Below, one piece after another: positions 52,189 to 60,490 of a stretch of DNA of 61,934 nt; position 1 is the first letter of the stretch, and every line of letters starts with the position of its first letter. The notes beneath the pieces were generated by a model. That model ran no database searches. It had not been told where the DNA came from and saw nothing but the letters and a program-made list of their open reading frames with translations. Both the position numbers and the translations under genes were made by a program. Origin of the DNA: JAZFYD01 sp036443405 (GTDB taxonomy: Bacteria > Planctomycetota > PLA2); NCBI GenBank assembly GCA_036443405.1, contig JAZFYD010000027.1:1-61934 (forward strand). Direction: 5' to 3'.

Positions 52189-52929
52189 TCACCCGTAGTT
52201 CATGCGACCCTTCGCGATCACCTTGCCTTTTTTGTTCAAGACCTTGTAGGTGACCGGCACGCGCTTGCCGTCACGGTAGATCGACATCCCGCGCTTGTCG
52301 GCGCCCGTGATGGAGAAGCCAAGCTGCAGTTTCTTGCCGTGCCGGTTCACGATGCTCGTGAAGTGAACCTCGTCGTCGATCGTCAGCTTCGTGGGCGCTC
52401 GCTTCGCTACCTCGATCTTGCGGCCGGCCGGGCCCGTCGAGGAGAGGAACCACCAAGCGCCTTTCTGTTCGCGTTCGAGGCGCGTGGTGCGCAGGCGATA
52501 TTCACCGGCGGGCAGCGCACGACGTCGGTCCTTGTCCTTCGCCGACCAGACAAGCGAAACCAGTTCGTCTCCGCGCTGAAGGATGATCGAGCCGGCCTCA
52601 AACGCGGGTTCGACATGCGCGCCCACCGCCGTCCCGGCAGGAGGAGTGTCGACGCGGTTCGGCCGAGTCGTCGCCGGGCTCTTGAGCCAGCGAATCAAGG
52701 CCGCACGGGCCTTTTTAGGCGTACTCGTTCACGAGGTCCGGTTGACCTGGTCCAGCCAAGCCAGATCGGTGCGGATCGCCGGATCCGGAACGGTGTGGCA
52801 CGACATACACCGCGCGGTGAAGAGCTCGGCGGCGTCGTTGGGTTCGCCGGCGGAAGCGGGGACGGTGAACGACGCGGTGGTCGCGGCAACGATGACGAGT
52901 GCGGCGAGAAGGGTGCGCATGCCTCTCAT
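52189..52929 (-). CDS. Candidate selenocysteine-containing exported c-type cytochrome domain protein
   Basis: From the ATG at 52929 the frame reads a signal peptide (to about ASAG-EP, residue 29), a haem motif CMSCH (41-45), then AWLDQVNRTS and TGA at codon 67 (52731-52729). In the same frame it goes on with TSTPKKARAALIRWLKS and 170 more residues to TAG-type stop at 52189. No good start exists after the TGA except a TTG at 52698 with no ribosome site. A hairpin at 52697-52713 has the layout of a bacterial SECIS. If TGA is read as Sec the product has 246 residues, with a C-terminal beta-rich domain. A nonsense mutation is the alternative. Confidence 0.5.
52697..52713 (-). promoter_or_regulatory. 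Candidate bacterial SECIS hairpin
   Basis: On the coding strand AAGGCC-CGTGC-GGCCTT: a 6-bp perfect stem with a 5-base loop that has G as its second base and U as its third. The loop starts 21 bases after the TGA. General bSECIS models ask for a G in the first two loop bases and a spacing of about 16-37 bases, so it fits. Confidence 0.45.
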
Positions 52930-52989
52930 CTTAGATCATGAGGGGTTGGGCCTGTAAGCCGCGCCGGTGGGTTTTCGTGAGTGCCCGCT

Positions 52990-54012
52990 TCACGCGGGCA
53001 GGTACACGGTCGTGAGCAGCAGGTCGAACATGCTCCATAGGACCGCTCCGACGGAGACCACGAACAGCGGCGTCGCGACGCATCGGTGAATCCAGTACCA
53101 CGTCTCGTAGTCGTCTCTCGCCGGCGTCACTCGGGACCGTTCCTCGGCGTCACGAATCGGCGCCACGAACCACATAATGACCGCCCGCACAAGGTTGAAC
53201 GCCAGCAACCCAAACGCAAGCGCCATCACCCACCATGGCTCGTGCGCACCGAGGACCAAACCACCGATGGAGTGACGCTTCCAGCGCATAGTCTCATCGA
53301 AATCTCCGTACTCCTTCAGCGGCGTCACGATCATCCTCACGAGTGCGGAGGACTCGGGATGTTTGACGGTGTAGTCATCCAGTTGGAGTTCGAGTTCGGA
53401 GATCGTCTCCTCCATCCTCATCTCAGCTTTCTCGACGCCCTTCCAGAACATCACCTTCCCGATTCGCGGCACGACGAACGCGAGCAGCAACAAGAGAGAC
53501 AGGATGAAACGCGGTCCCGTGTAGGTTCGCCGGAGGACGGACCAGGCGTCTCTCGCTCTTGGGCGGAATCGTGCCTTGTGGACGCGGCAGCGATCGAGCC
53601 ATACGTCGGACGGAACAAGCGGAGTCCGGGGCCGGTTCTGATCGAATTCCGCAATGAAGAACTCGGCGTCTTCGAGGTTCGTGCCCTTCAGTACCGCCCA
53701 CTTCAGCACCGCATCGACGAGGTCCGCGCCGGTCAGGTCCGCGCCCGTCAGGTTCGTACCGGTCAGGTCCGCGCCCGTCAGGTTCGCCCCTCTCAAGTTC
53801 GCGTGGCTCAGGTCCGCGTCTCTCAAGTTCGCATGGCTCAGGTTCGTGCCGCTCAGGTTTGCGCCGCTCAGCATCGCGTCGCGCAGGTACGCACCAGACA
53901 AGTCCGCGCGATCCAGGTTCAACGGCTCGTGCGGATGCGTGACCCACCACTCCTTGAGCACATGGCCGCCTTCTTTCACGACGGCCAGATGTTCGTCATT
54001 CCAGGTCGGCAT
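52990..54012 (-). CDS. Pentapeptide-repeat membrane protein
   Basis: 340 residues. The N-terminal 120 carry about seventeen A(D/N)LxG-type pentapeptide repeats (ADLSGAYLRDAMLSGANLSG and on), which form a right-handed quadrilateral beta-helix. The rest has four membrane segments (about 160-180, 255-280, 305-335) with a helical region between. The DNA of the repeat part is a 15-base tandem repeat. Family members range from gyrase mimics to membrane scaffolds; the membrane part argues for the latter. It stands alone. Confidence 0.75.
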   Translation of the reverse strand: MPTWNDEHLAVVKEGGHVLKEWWVTHPHEPLNLDRADLSGAYLRDAMLSGANLSGTNLSHANLRDADLSHANLRGANLTGADLTGTNLTGADLTGADLVDAVLKWAVLKGTNLEDAEFFIAEFDQNRPRTPLVPSDVWLDRCRVHKARFRPRARDAWSVLRRTYTGPRFILSLLLLLAFVVPRIGKVMFWKGVEKAEMRMEETISELELQLDDYTVKHPESSALVRMIVTPLKEYGDFDETMRWKRHSIGGLVLGAHEPWWVMALAFGLLAFNLVRAVIMWFVAPIRDAEERSRVTPARDDYETWYWIHRCVATPLFVVSVGAVLWSMFDLLLTTVYLPA

Positions 54013-54050
54013 GGCACCTCCAGTTCCTTAAAAAGAGGGTAGGCGAGGAA

Positions 54051-54078
54051 TACCGTTGCCAGTGACTTTTTCGCGGGC
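54051..54078 (+). repeat. Solo copy of the GGTGCCAGTTAACTTT-type repeat
   Basis: TACCGTTGCCAGTGACTTTT followed by TCGCGGGC, matching the ends of the element at 51851-52061 with a few changes. It lies just before the pentapeptide gene start, outside any gene. Confidence 0.4.
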
Positions 54079-54260
54079 TTCGCTCAGTGTTCCGCAGAGT
54101 CCCGGTTTCATGCACCCGAGGCCGGCACTACGTGCGCCATCGGTCTGATGCAACGCTCGTATCGCCAGGGACTGGTGCCGACTCGATGCGCCAGCCGTGG
54201 CGCACCTGCGGGGCGAATCGGAGTTGCCGTAAAACGCGGCGGGGTGGGCCCGCGCAGTAC

Positions 54261-54578
54261 ATGGTGCCCGAGGTCCAGGCGCACCCAGACAGAGTCGTGA
54301 CTACCCAGTCCACCCAGTCCGAACTGGGTCTCTGCATGTTCAGTTTTTTCGACACGTCCGCCGACTGTGCGCTCCAGGTGCGGGTTTTGGCCTTCGAGCG
54401 GATGCAAGAAGAAGTGCGCGCCGACACGCTCAAGCACATCCGCGAGCACGGCGACGAGATCCGCGACGCCCTCACCAGTGACGTGTTGAATCTCGACTCC
54501 CGCACGAAACCGCAGTCGGCGCGCGTGCTGGCGAGTACGGCGGCGTCATTGGCAAGAAAGGCGGTGGGCTGCAAGTGA
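54261..54578 (+). CDS. Hypothetical helical protein
   Basis: 105 residues from the ATG at 54261. The second half is helical and charged (FERMQEEVRADTLKHIREHG), with no signal. Other starts are possible, including the M at FSFFDTSAD. Its stop overlaps the GTG of the 40-residue frame at 54575. I do not recognise it. The region 54079-54260 shows nothing else. Confidence 0.35.
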   Translation: MVPEVQAHPDRVVTTQSTQSELGLCMFSFFDTSADCALQVRVLAFERMQEEVRADTLKHIREHGDEIRDALTSDVLNLDSRTKPQSARVLASTAASLARKAVGCK

Positions 54579-54697
54579 ACATTGACCAACGATCGCTGAC
54601 CGTGACGCTGGACGCGGATAAAGCTGCGGCGCTCGGCGCGATGGACGCGGAAGACCGCAGGGCCGCGCTCAAGCGCCGGCTGGCCGAGTTGCGGTAA
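54575..54697 (+). CDS. Possible 40-residue protein coupled to the preceding gene
   Basis: GTG at 54575 overlaps the preceding stop as GTGA. The product is MNIDQRSLTVTLDAD, then an Ala/Arg-rich helix ending RRLAELR. Small size makes it uncertain; the support is the overlap and the absence of rare codons. Confidence 0.3.
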   Translation: MNIDQRSLTVTLDADKAAALGAMDAEDRRAALKRRLAELR

Positions 54698-54734
54698 CGC
54701 GGTCGCGATCAACCACCAGTCTGGACCACAGCCG

Positions 54735-55118
54735 CTAGCCGAGGTGGTCTACAGCGCGCCGCCTGCCCGCTTTCGGCTGGCCCGGATGCCCCTCTCGCTC
54801 GGGCGGCGGCACAAGTTCATCTCGGCCGTAAATCAACCGGTTTGCCTCGGTCGCAGCCTCCACCACTTTTTGAATCGCTTCAGAACGAACATAGGCGCAG
54901 ACCGCCTGTTCAGCGAGAAGTTCCAGCGATTGACCGGTCCGGTTCGAGAGAGCTGCCAACTCTGGGTGTGTTAGAAGCGCGACCGCGCGTTCGACAAGCC
55001 GTGCCAGCGGGACACCACTCAGTTCGGAGAGGTTTCTCAACCGCATCCCGATCTCGGGATCGATCCGAGCGTTCACGACGCCGGGCTGAATATCCCTTCT
55101 CTTGTGCGTGTTCTTCAT
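54735..55118 (-). CDS. Ribbon-helix-helix-like DNA-binding protein
   Basis: 127 residues. The N-terminal VNARIDPEIGMRLRNLSELS strand-helix and GVPLARLVERAVALL helix fit an RHH (MetJ/Arc/CopG) fold; the rest is helical with a basic, Pro-rich tail. It likely represses its own promoter or that of the divergent genes at 55361. No toxin gene lies directly next to it. Confidence 0.55.
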   Translation of the reverse strand: MKNTHKRRDIQPGVVNARIDPEIGMRLRNLSELSGVPLARLVERAVALLTHPELAALSNRTGQSLELLAEQAVCAYVRSEAIQKVVEAATEANRLIYGRDELVPPPEREGHPGQPKAGRRRAVDHLG

Positions 55119-55360
55119 GTCGACCTCAACATCTAGTGGTGCAGTTGCGGCACAACGGAGAGGCTACGTCCCGCTTCTGGCGCTGTCAACCACTTTCCCC
55201 CACAATTTACCACCACTTGCACGCAGGTGTTTCTAATTGCAATCCTTCTGCCGTCTTTGGTATATTTCCAATGCTATTGAACGCACATTGCCGTATTAGG
55301 CACATTACCGTTCGCGAGCACGGAAGAGCTGTCGAGCCTCAAGTGGCGGAGGACCTAGAA

Positions 55361-55687
55361 ATGGGTGCGCGGAATTTCTCAAGCCTCTCATATCAGGAGC
55401 ATTGCGCCCTCCTGTGGTCCGTCACCTACCTCATCGAAGCGATCGACGGTCGGCTCTCGCTGAACCTCCGCCCCGGGATCCCCAAACAGACGCAGATCGC
55501 GGCGAAATGGAAATCGATCGAATGGGGCGGCCTGGTTCTCTTTGACATTTGGCCTGACGTTCTCTGGCTCGAGCACAACCGGAGACACAGCCCGGATCGC
55601 ATTGTGCGACTCCGCCGCGATGCGCTCAAAATTGAACGCGCGCTGTGGACCAGCATTCAGCGGCTTGGGAGGGCACTCGCGGAGTAA
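55361..55687 (+). CDS. Hypothetical protein in operon with the MraZ-like gene
   Basis: 108 residues from the ATG at 55361, preceded by GGAGG at a 9-base spacing. An AT-rich stretch with TATATT (near 55260) upstream may be the promoter. The product has two amphipathic helices and a WGGLVLFDIWPDVLWLEH segment, no signal and no Cys. It ends 3 bases before the MraZ-like gene. Family not recognised. Confidence 0.5.
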   Translation: MGARNFSSLSYQEHCALLWSVTYLIEAIDGRLSLNLRPGIPKQTQIAAKWKSIEWGGLVLFDIWPDVLWLEHNRRHSPDRIVRLRRDALKIERALWTSIQRLGRALAE

Positions 55688-55690
55688 CCA

Positions 55691-56083
55691 GTGACGAGTG
55701 TCTTCACCGGTACTTTCGTGAGGAGATTCGATGTCAAGAACCGGGTGAGGCTCCCTTCTGAGATGCGGGATATCCTCGATGCGGAAGATCGAAAAGGGAT
55801 GTACCTGCGCGCTGAGCGCCTGTGCATTTCGATCTGGCCCCGCGCTCTTCTGCAGACCATCGCGGCGGGTAACACCGATCCAGTCGCTAATACTAGCTTC
55901 AACCGTTTGTTCTATTCATCTCTACACTTCCGCGGGTTTGACGCAGCAGGCCGCGTACTCGTCCCCACTGATTTGATGCGGCAACTACCCAATGGCCAGG
56001 TGCTTTTTGTCGGCGTCGGCGACCATATTGAACTCTGGTCACCGGAGAGATTCGCTCAAGAGACTGCCGACTCCATCGTATAG
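55691..56083 (+). CDS. MraZ-like SpoVT/AbrB-fold protein
   Basis: 130 residues from a GTG at 55691. Two swapped-hairpin AbrB-type motifs are seen in the MraZ order: FTGTFVRRFDVKNRVRLPSE (compare F-G-x-y-D-x-K-GRxxiP) and GFDAAGRVLVPTDLMRQL, then VLFVGVGDHIELWSPERF, the classic MraZ ending. MraZ is a DNA-binding regulator at the start of the dcw division cluster. Here it lies far from mraW, in an accessory region behind an unknown gene, so it may be a horizontally moved paralogue. Confidence 0.7.
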   Translation: MTSVFTGTFVRRFDVKNRVRLPSEMRDILDAEDRKGMYLRAERLCISIWPRALLQTIAAGNTDPVANTSFNRLFYSSLHFRGFDAAGRVLVPTDLMRQLPNGQVLFVGVGDHIELWSPERFAQETADSIV

Positions 56084-56209
56084 GTCCCGCCATTTGAGTC
56101 GGCCCACGACTCACTGCCCTTCTTCTCGGTCTGGCGCCTTCTCTTTGGTCCGGGTGATCGCCGCGGGTACGTGGTACGCGATTATTGCGTTCGTTGCATG
56201 GATCGGGAC

Positions 56210-56242
56210 GTACGGTGCCAGTTAACTTTTTCCGAAAATCGG
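56210..56242 (+). repeat. Solo copy of the GGTGCCAGTTAACTTT-type repeat
   Basis: GTACGGTGCCAGTTAACTTT followed by TTCCGAAAATCGG. It matches the ends of the element at 51851-52061. It starts an intergenic stretch of about 620 bases before the recombinase gene. Confidence 0.45.
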
Positions 56243-56483
56243 CGCCCGATCTGACACCGGCTGCGAGGTACTAACAGCAGAACGTTCGCCAAAAGTCGAT
56301 CCCGCCTGGACGTGTGGCGCGCATGTCTCGGTCCGGTGAATCGCCTTGCGTGCTCAGTGCTTTGCCGGAGCGCACTCGCTGGCGCAAGAAGGAAGAGTCC
56401 CCGGGGGTGAGGCTTCGGAGCGCCCTTCGGGCGCCGCCTTCTCGACTTCGCTCCCGGATCGTAAACGCCATTGTGCGCTCGCA

Positions 56484-56760
56484 ACGTTGGGTGTGCAACG
56501 TCCCGGAGGCGCAGTGAGATTTCGCCCTCTCTACCACTCCAGAGCAGCGCCCATACGCGATGCTGGTACCACGGTTACCCCGGGGGGCGAGCCGCTGGCT
56601 CACCCTCCGGCTAGGGTCTTGCTTCGCTCGTGGCGTTGGGTGTGGGCGCATCGGAGCGGGCGATGGGTTTCACCCTCTCTACCACTCCTGAGCAGCGCAA
56701 ATACGCAATGCTGGTACCACGGTAACCCCGGGGAGCGAGCCACTGGCTCGCCCCCCGGCT
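56484..56760 (+). repeat. Two direct repeats of about 150 bp
   Basis: Copy A (about 56484-56631) and copy B (about 56632-56760) share CCCTCTCTACCACTCC, GAGCAGCGC, ATGCTGGTACCACGGT, ACCCCGGGG and GCTGGCTC-type words at a 149-base period, at roughly 80% identity. A more decayed third copy may precede them (56395-56483). No gene is apparent inside. Confidence 0.55.
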
Positions 56761-56787
56761 ATCGATGGGATCGATAGGATTTCCTCG

Positions 56788-56841
56788 TGGTACCCCCCGA
56801 TGGACTCGAACCATCAACCGTCGGATTAAGAATCCGATGCT
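56788..56841 (-). other. 3' fragment of tRNA-Lys (CTT), probable att site
   Basis: On the minus strand the anticodon stem-loop TCGGA-TTCTTAA-TCCGA (anticodon CTT), the variable loop, the T arm GATGG-TTCGAGT-CCATC, acceptor 3' strand GGGGGGT, A and CCA are intact. The 5' acceptor (ACCCCCC) and D arm are missing; unrelated sequence replaces them. This is the pattern left when an element integrates at a tRNA 3' half. The complete gene should be at the far end of the element, beyond 61934. Confidence 0.75.
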
Positions 56842-56864
56842 GTTGGGCACCTAATCGGCTTCAC

Positions 56865-58016
56865 TCAGGCGCTTTCAGCGTTCGCCCCTTTCCTTGGACT
56901 ACCTAGGCGGCTACCTAGCAGGTCGATTGCGTCCCGCTGAACCTCTTGAGCGATGCCTAGATAGCGACGCGATGTGCTCGCGTTCGCGTGTCCGGCGAGC
57001 TTGCCGTACACCTCCCACCCAACGCCGAGCAGGGCGAGGTTCGTGATGAACGCGTCGCGCAACCCCTTCGGCGTCAAGTCGTGGCGGGCGTGCGGGCGGA
57101 GCTTGTCGGCCCCCTGTGCCCCCTTCACCGCGGACTCCATTCGGTTACCGAACGTCCAGTTGGTCCACGGCTTGCCGTTGGCGCGCAGGAACACGCGCCG
57201 CGTCGGGTGGATTGGGTCTTGGGGGCGAATCGCCTGAAGCGCCTCACGGACTCCGTCGGTCATGGGGACAACGCGGCCGCGGTTGGTCTTCTCGCTCTCC
57301 ACGCGCACCCAAATCACAGACTCGTCGAAGTTCACGTCGGCCCATGTGAGCCGCCTCAACTCGCCGGCGCGCATTCCGGTACTGCCCGCCGTCAGCAAGA
57401 GCGGAAGAAACTCCTCGCTCGCGTGTTCCACGACAGCCATGAGTTCGTCGGCGCGGAGCGGTGTCTTGTCGAGCGGGATCTCGCGGGAACGCTTCACCTG
57501 CCGAAACGGGTTCGCGCCCGTGGCGTACCCTCGCTCCTCGCACCACTGCCACACCGAACTGGCGAATGATAGGTAACGGTTCAGGGTCTTTGGGCTCGTC
57601 TTGGTGCCGAAGCGGGTGGTCCTGTTCCGATGCGTGTCAATCCAACGCGCCGCGGTCGCGCGGTCCGTATCGGTGACGAACGCCCGCGCGAGTCCGCTCT
57701 TCAGGATGCACCCGGAACGTCCCGTCTCTTTCTTCTTGTTCTCATCGGTGCGAATCGTCTCAAGCCACTCCAAATACTTGGCCACCACCTGCTTCCAAGT
57801 CAGCGCGCCGGCAGGCCGCTCGTTAAGTGCGTACGAAAGTGCGTCCGGCACGCTCGCTCCGTCTTGGCACAGAACCCAGACTTTGGCGAGCACCTGCTCC
57901 GCCTTCTTCTTGGTGGATGCTGCGCGCCGCGTGTAGTTGCGACCGTCACGACGGATGGAGATGAACCAGCCATCGCGGCCCTTGCGCTGGCGCACGCTTC
58001 CGAATTGCCGCCTCAT
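56865..58016 (-). CDS. int: Tyrosine recombinase (integrase)
   Basis: 383 residues with an N-terminal arm-binding region, a core-binding domain (about 72-170) and the catalytic domain. Catalytic residues: R216 (GMRAGEL), a Lys near 243, R320 in TPKGLRDAF (the usual His of HxxR is K317), H343 (AGHANAS) and Y352 (RRYLG). The gene ends 24 bases from the tRNA fragment, the expected position beside the attachment site. A ribosome site GGAGG lies 7 bases before the ATG. Confidence 0.92.
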   Translation of the reverse strand: MRRQFGSVRQRKGRDGWFISIRRDGRNYTRRAASTKKKAEQVLAKVWVLCQDGASVPDALSYALNERPAGALTWKQVVAKYLEWLETIRTDENKKKETGRSGCILKSGLARAFVTDTDRATAARWIDTHRNRTTRFGTKTSPKTLNRYLSFASSVWQWCEERGYATGANPFRQVKRSREIPLDKTPLRADELMAVVEHASEEFLPLLLTAGSTGMRAGELRRLTWADVNFDESVIWVRVESEKTNRGRVVPMTDGVREALQAIRPQDPIHPTRRVFLRANGKPWTNWTFGNRMESAVKGAQGADKLRPHARHDLTPKGLRDAFITNLALLGVGWEVYGKLAGHANASTSRRYLGIAQEVQRDAIDLLGSRLGSPRKGANAESA

Positions 58017-58355
58017 GCCACGGCCTCCATGTGGGCCTTCGCGTCGGTCTGAATTCCCTGCGACATGGGTCGTCCTCCATAGAGCAAAGAGGAAAGAGGA
58101 CGACGGCGCGAAATGCGCGCTGTTGCGATGTGGCTGGCCGTAGAATCCGCGCAGCCAGGGCGATTGATGCTTGAGACATCGTCGTCCGGGTTAGGTCGTC
58201 GTCGAGGCTCTAACTCGGCGGCGACCGCTAGCCGTACGTTACCCCCTCTCTTGGAGAAAAAGGGTGAAAAGGGGTAGAAGCCCGAAAACCCGCCCACCGT
58301 ACGGTTTTTCAAGGGGGGCTTTTGCCGGAGCCGAAAACCGAAAAGGGTGAGAAGG

Positions 58356-59639
58356 TCACTTCGCATACCAGCACTCCGTCGGCCGCCCGCCCGTGGGGAC
58401 CTTTGCCATGCGGGCGAGCCCGGCCTCGACAAGCACAGCGAGATGCGAGTCGAGCTTCCCGGCGGCGATCTTCCCGGCGAATAGGTTGTCGCGGATCTCG
58501 CTTCGGCTCATACCGGTGGAGCCTCGCTTGCGCAGCTCCTCAAGGATCTTGTCGGATCCGGTGTCGCCCAGCCGTGTGCCGAATATGTACTTGGCGGAGC
58601 GGAGCGCGTATTCCCAAAGCGCACCGGCCGCATATAGGTGCTCCGCGCGAACCTCGGGGCATTCATCCAGCACGGCAAAAAGCACCGCGAGCCGCATAGT
58701 CTGCGCTGCGGCGCGTGCGGTGACGGAGCCCAGCAGACCGGGTTCGTCGCGCTCAAGTAGCGGGTACGCCTGACGCCAAAGTTCTTCCGTCTCGGCGTCG
58801 CGTCGAAGCTCCCCCATCGTGCGCGCGAACGTCACGGCGGACTCGACTCGCTGTGAAAAACGGGACAGCTCAGTCTCATCCATCCGCCCCCCACTCGGGA
58901 GGTACTTTGATCGCTTCGTCGCGATCCACAGGATTCTGTTCGCGAGCCCCGAAGCCACCTCGACAGCGGACAGCCGCGAGTTCACCTCGAACTTGGTGAT
59001 GTGCCCCAGCAGGCTCAGGTGAACGTTGGACGCCTTCAGCGGGTCCTTTCGCGTCAAGATGCGAAGGTTCCCCGAGTCCCACGCAGAGCGCAGGACATGG
59101 GACAGCGTGTTGCCGTCACGCTCCATCGCACGCAGCGCCCGCGCGAACTCCTCCTCGATGACAAACAGACGCTTGTCGGTTACGAGCGAGTTCCCGGCTT
59201 CGTCGAATTCGTCCGCGACCGCGCTGATGACACCTTCGCCCGAACTGAGCCCGGTCTCGATTCGCTCGTCGAACCAGGTCGGGTCCGCCGATTCCAGGGG
59301 ACGCTTTCCCTGCGCGGTGCTGCTTCCTTTGCGGGCCTTACTGGTTTGGCCCACGAGTACCGCGTACAGGTTGCAGTAGTGCGGCGTCGCTTCCGCGCAA
59401 AAGTGCGCCGTGCGCCCGATGAGGTTCCCGAACCCCACGAGAAAGCTCACGAGGATCGCGATCGGGTCGGCCTCGGAGTGAGGCTCGACCGCGCGAACGT
59501 ATTCGCCGGCCAACCCGTGCCACACGTCATCTGCGGGCGGTCCAGGGAACGTCTCGACGTGCTTCTGAAAGTGGTCGTCTCTGGCTCCGTCCATGCCGCT
59601 CAGCACTTCGGACTCGATGCTAGACCAGGGCATTTTCAT
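58356..59639 (-). CDS. DUF3987-like replication protein of mobile elements
   Basis: 427 residues. The GQTSKARKGSS loop (97-107) stands where a P-loop-like motif lies in the DUF3987 family, and VIEEEFARALRAM with GLANRILWIATKRSKYLPSGG are typical of it. A winged-helix-like C-terminus (GMSRSEIRDNLF) ends the protein. DUF3987 proteins are found in phages, satellites and integrative elements with primase-like genes and are thought to help element replication. The start overlaps the upstream small gene by 20 bases. The 289 bases between it and the integrase hold only a 17-codon frame and AAAAGGG-rich sequence. Confidence 0.7.
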   Translation of the reverse strand: MKMPWSSIESEVLSGMDGARDDHFQKHVETFPGPPADDVWHGLAGEYVRAVEPHSEADPIAILVSFLVGFGNLIGRTAHFCAEATPHYCNLYAVLVGQTSKARKGSSTAQGKRPLESADPTWFDERIETGLSSGEGVISAVADEFDEAGNSLVTDKRLFVIEEEFARALRAMERDGNTLSHVLRSAWDSGNLRILTRKDPLKASNVHLSLLGHITKFEVNSRLSAVEVASGLANRILWIATKRSKYLPSGGRMDETELSRFSQRVESAVTFARTMGELRRDAETEELWRQAYPLLERDEPGLLGSVTARAAAQTMRLAVLFAVLDECPEVRAEHLYAAGALWEYALRSAKYIFGTRLGDTGSDKILEELRKRGSTGMSRSEIRDNLFAGKIAAGKLDSHLAVLVEAGLARMAKVPTGGRPTECWYAK

Positions 59640-59964
59640 GGCGCGCAGTCCTCACGAGTTCGAGCAGGCGGCTGATGTAACCGTCATATCCAAGGGGGTA
59701 GAGCGCGCCGGGACACGAGTCGGCGCGGTGGTATGCCCACCGCCACGCCGCGGCCTTGGCGGTCCTGGCCCGGGCAATCAAAAAGTCTCGGTAGATTTGA
59801 TATGCGACTTCGGCACGGTCTGCGTCGGCACCCATCTCCACCGCGCGGTCACGAGACTTTTGCGCGGTGTGTAGAAGCCCGCCAATACACCAAAGTTCCG
59901 TCTCGAATCGCTCCACTAAGCACTTGGCAATGTCGCGCCGCTCCGCTTTGTCGAGCACCATCAT
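59620..59964 (-). CDS. Small helical protein of the integrated element
   Basis: 114 residues (or 113 from the next Met). Mostly helical and charged (MVLDKAERRDIAKCLVERFE), with an aromatic stretch AAAWRWAYHRADSCPGALYP. The ATG overlaps the stop of the HTH gene (ATGA) and the end overlaps the DUF3987-like gene. Family not recognised. Confidence 0.55.
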   Translation of the reverse strand: MMVLDKAERRDIAKCLVERFETELWCIGGLLHTAQKSRDRAVEMGADADRAEVAYQIYRDFLIARARTAKAAAWRWAYHRADSCPGALYPLGYDGYISRLLELVRTARHENALV

Positions 59965-60218
59965 CTCGCACTTCCGTTTCGCGGAAGCACCGGCGTCGGC
60001 TTGCGCCCAGGGAGGGAACGCGGTTCATTTTCGAGCTTCGTGATCGTGGCGAGGAACACCTCCCGACGGATGAGGACACGGCGGCCGAGTCGGAACGTAC
60101 GTCCCAGCTCGCCGGACGACAGGAGCCGGCGACCGGAACGCGTCGAGAGGCCGAGCGCGCCACCCACGTCTTCCGCGGCAAGGAACGGCGGCAAGATGCG
60201 GCCACTCATCGAGGTCAT
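59961..60218 (-). CDS. Excisionase-like helix-turn-helix protein
   Basis: 85 residues. LAAEDVGGALGLSTRSGRRLLSS and RTFRLGRRVLIRREVFLATI are the pattern of HTH_17/MerR-like excisionases and AlpA regulators. In integrative elements such proteins bind att arms or drive excision genes. It overlaps both neighbours by 4 bases. Confidence 0.7.
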   Translation of the reverse strand: MTSMSGRILPPFLAAEDVGGALGLSTRSGRRLLSSGELGRTFRLGRRVLIRREVFLATITKLENEPRSLPGRKPTPVLPRNGSAR

Positions 60219-60454
60219 CGCGTGCGCCCCGGGAGCTTGACGAAGGCCCTGACTTCGTCGGACGACTCAAGCCATCGCACGAGTTTGGCGCGGCTGGTGA
60301 CCCAGCGGCGGCCCACTTTCCGGCCGGGGATCGCACCAGTACGGAAAAGGGCCTGAACCCGCGTCGCTGACAGGTCCAGGATCTGGGCGAGTTGCAGGTC
60401 GGTGACAAGGTCACCTAGGATCTTGTCTGCGAGGGCGCTCTTGAGCTTGTCCAT
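60215..60454 (-). CDS. Second helix-turn-helix (HTH_17-like) protein
   Basis: 79 residues from the ATG at 60454; a GTG at 60469 is also possible. VTDLQLAQILDLSATRVQALFRTG and GRKVGRRWVTSRAKLVRWLES fit the same excisionase-like fold as the next gene. Having two in tandem suggests an excision factor and a regulator. Coupled by ATGA to the next gene. Confidence 0.65.
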   Translation of the reverse strand: MDKLKSALADKILGDLVTDLQLAQILDLSATRVQALFRTGAIPGRKVGRRWVTSRAKLVRWLESSDEVRAFVKLPGRTR

Positions 60455-60490
60455 GCCCTCTGGGGACACAGACCGGATTTGTCTCAGGAA

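Noticed and set aside
56788..56875. Complete tRNA-Lys gene
   Set aside because: The 5' acceptor strand ACCCCCC and the D arm are absent; only the 3' half is real.
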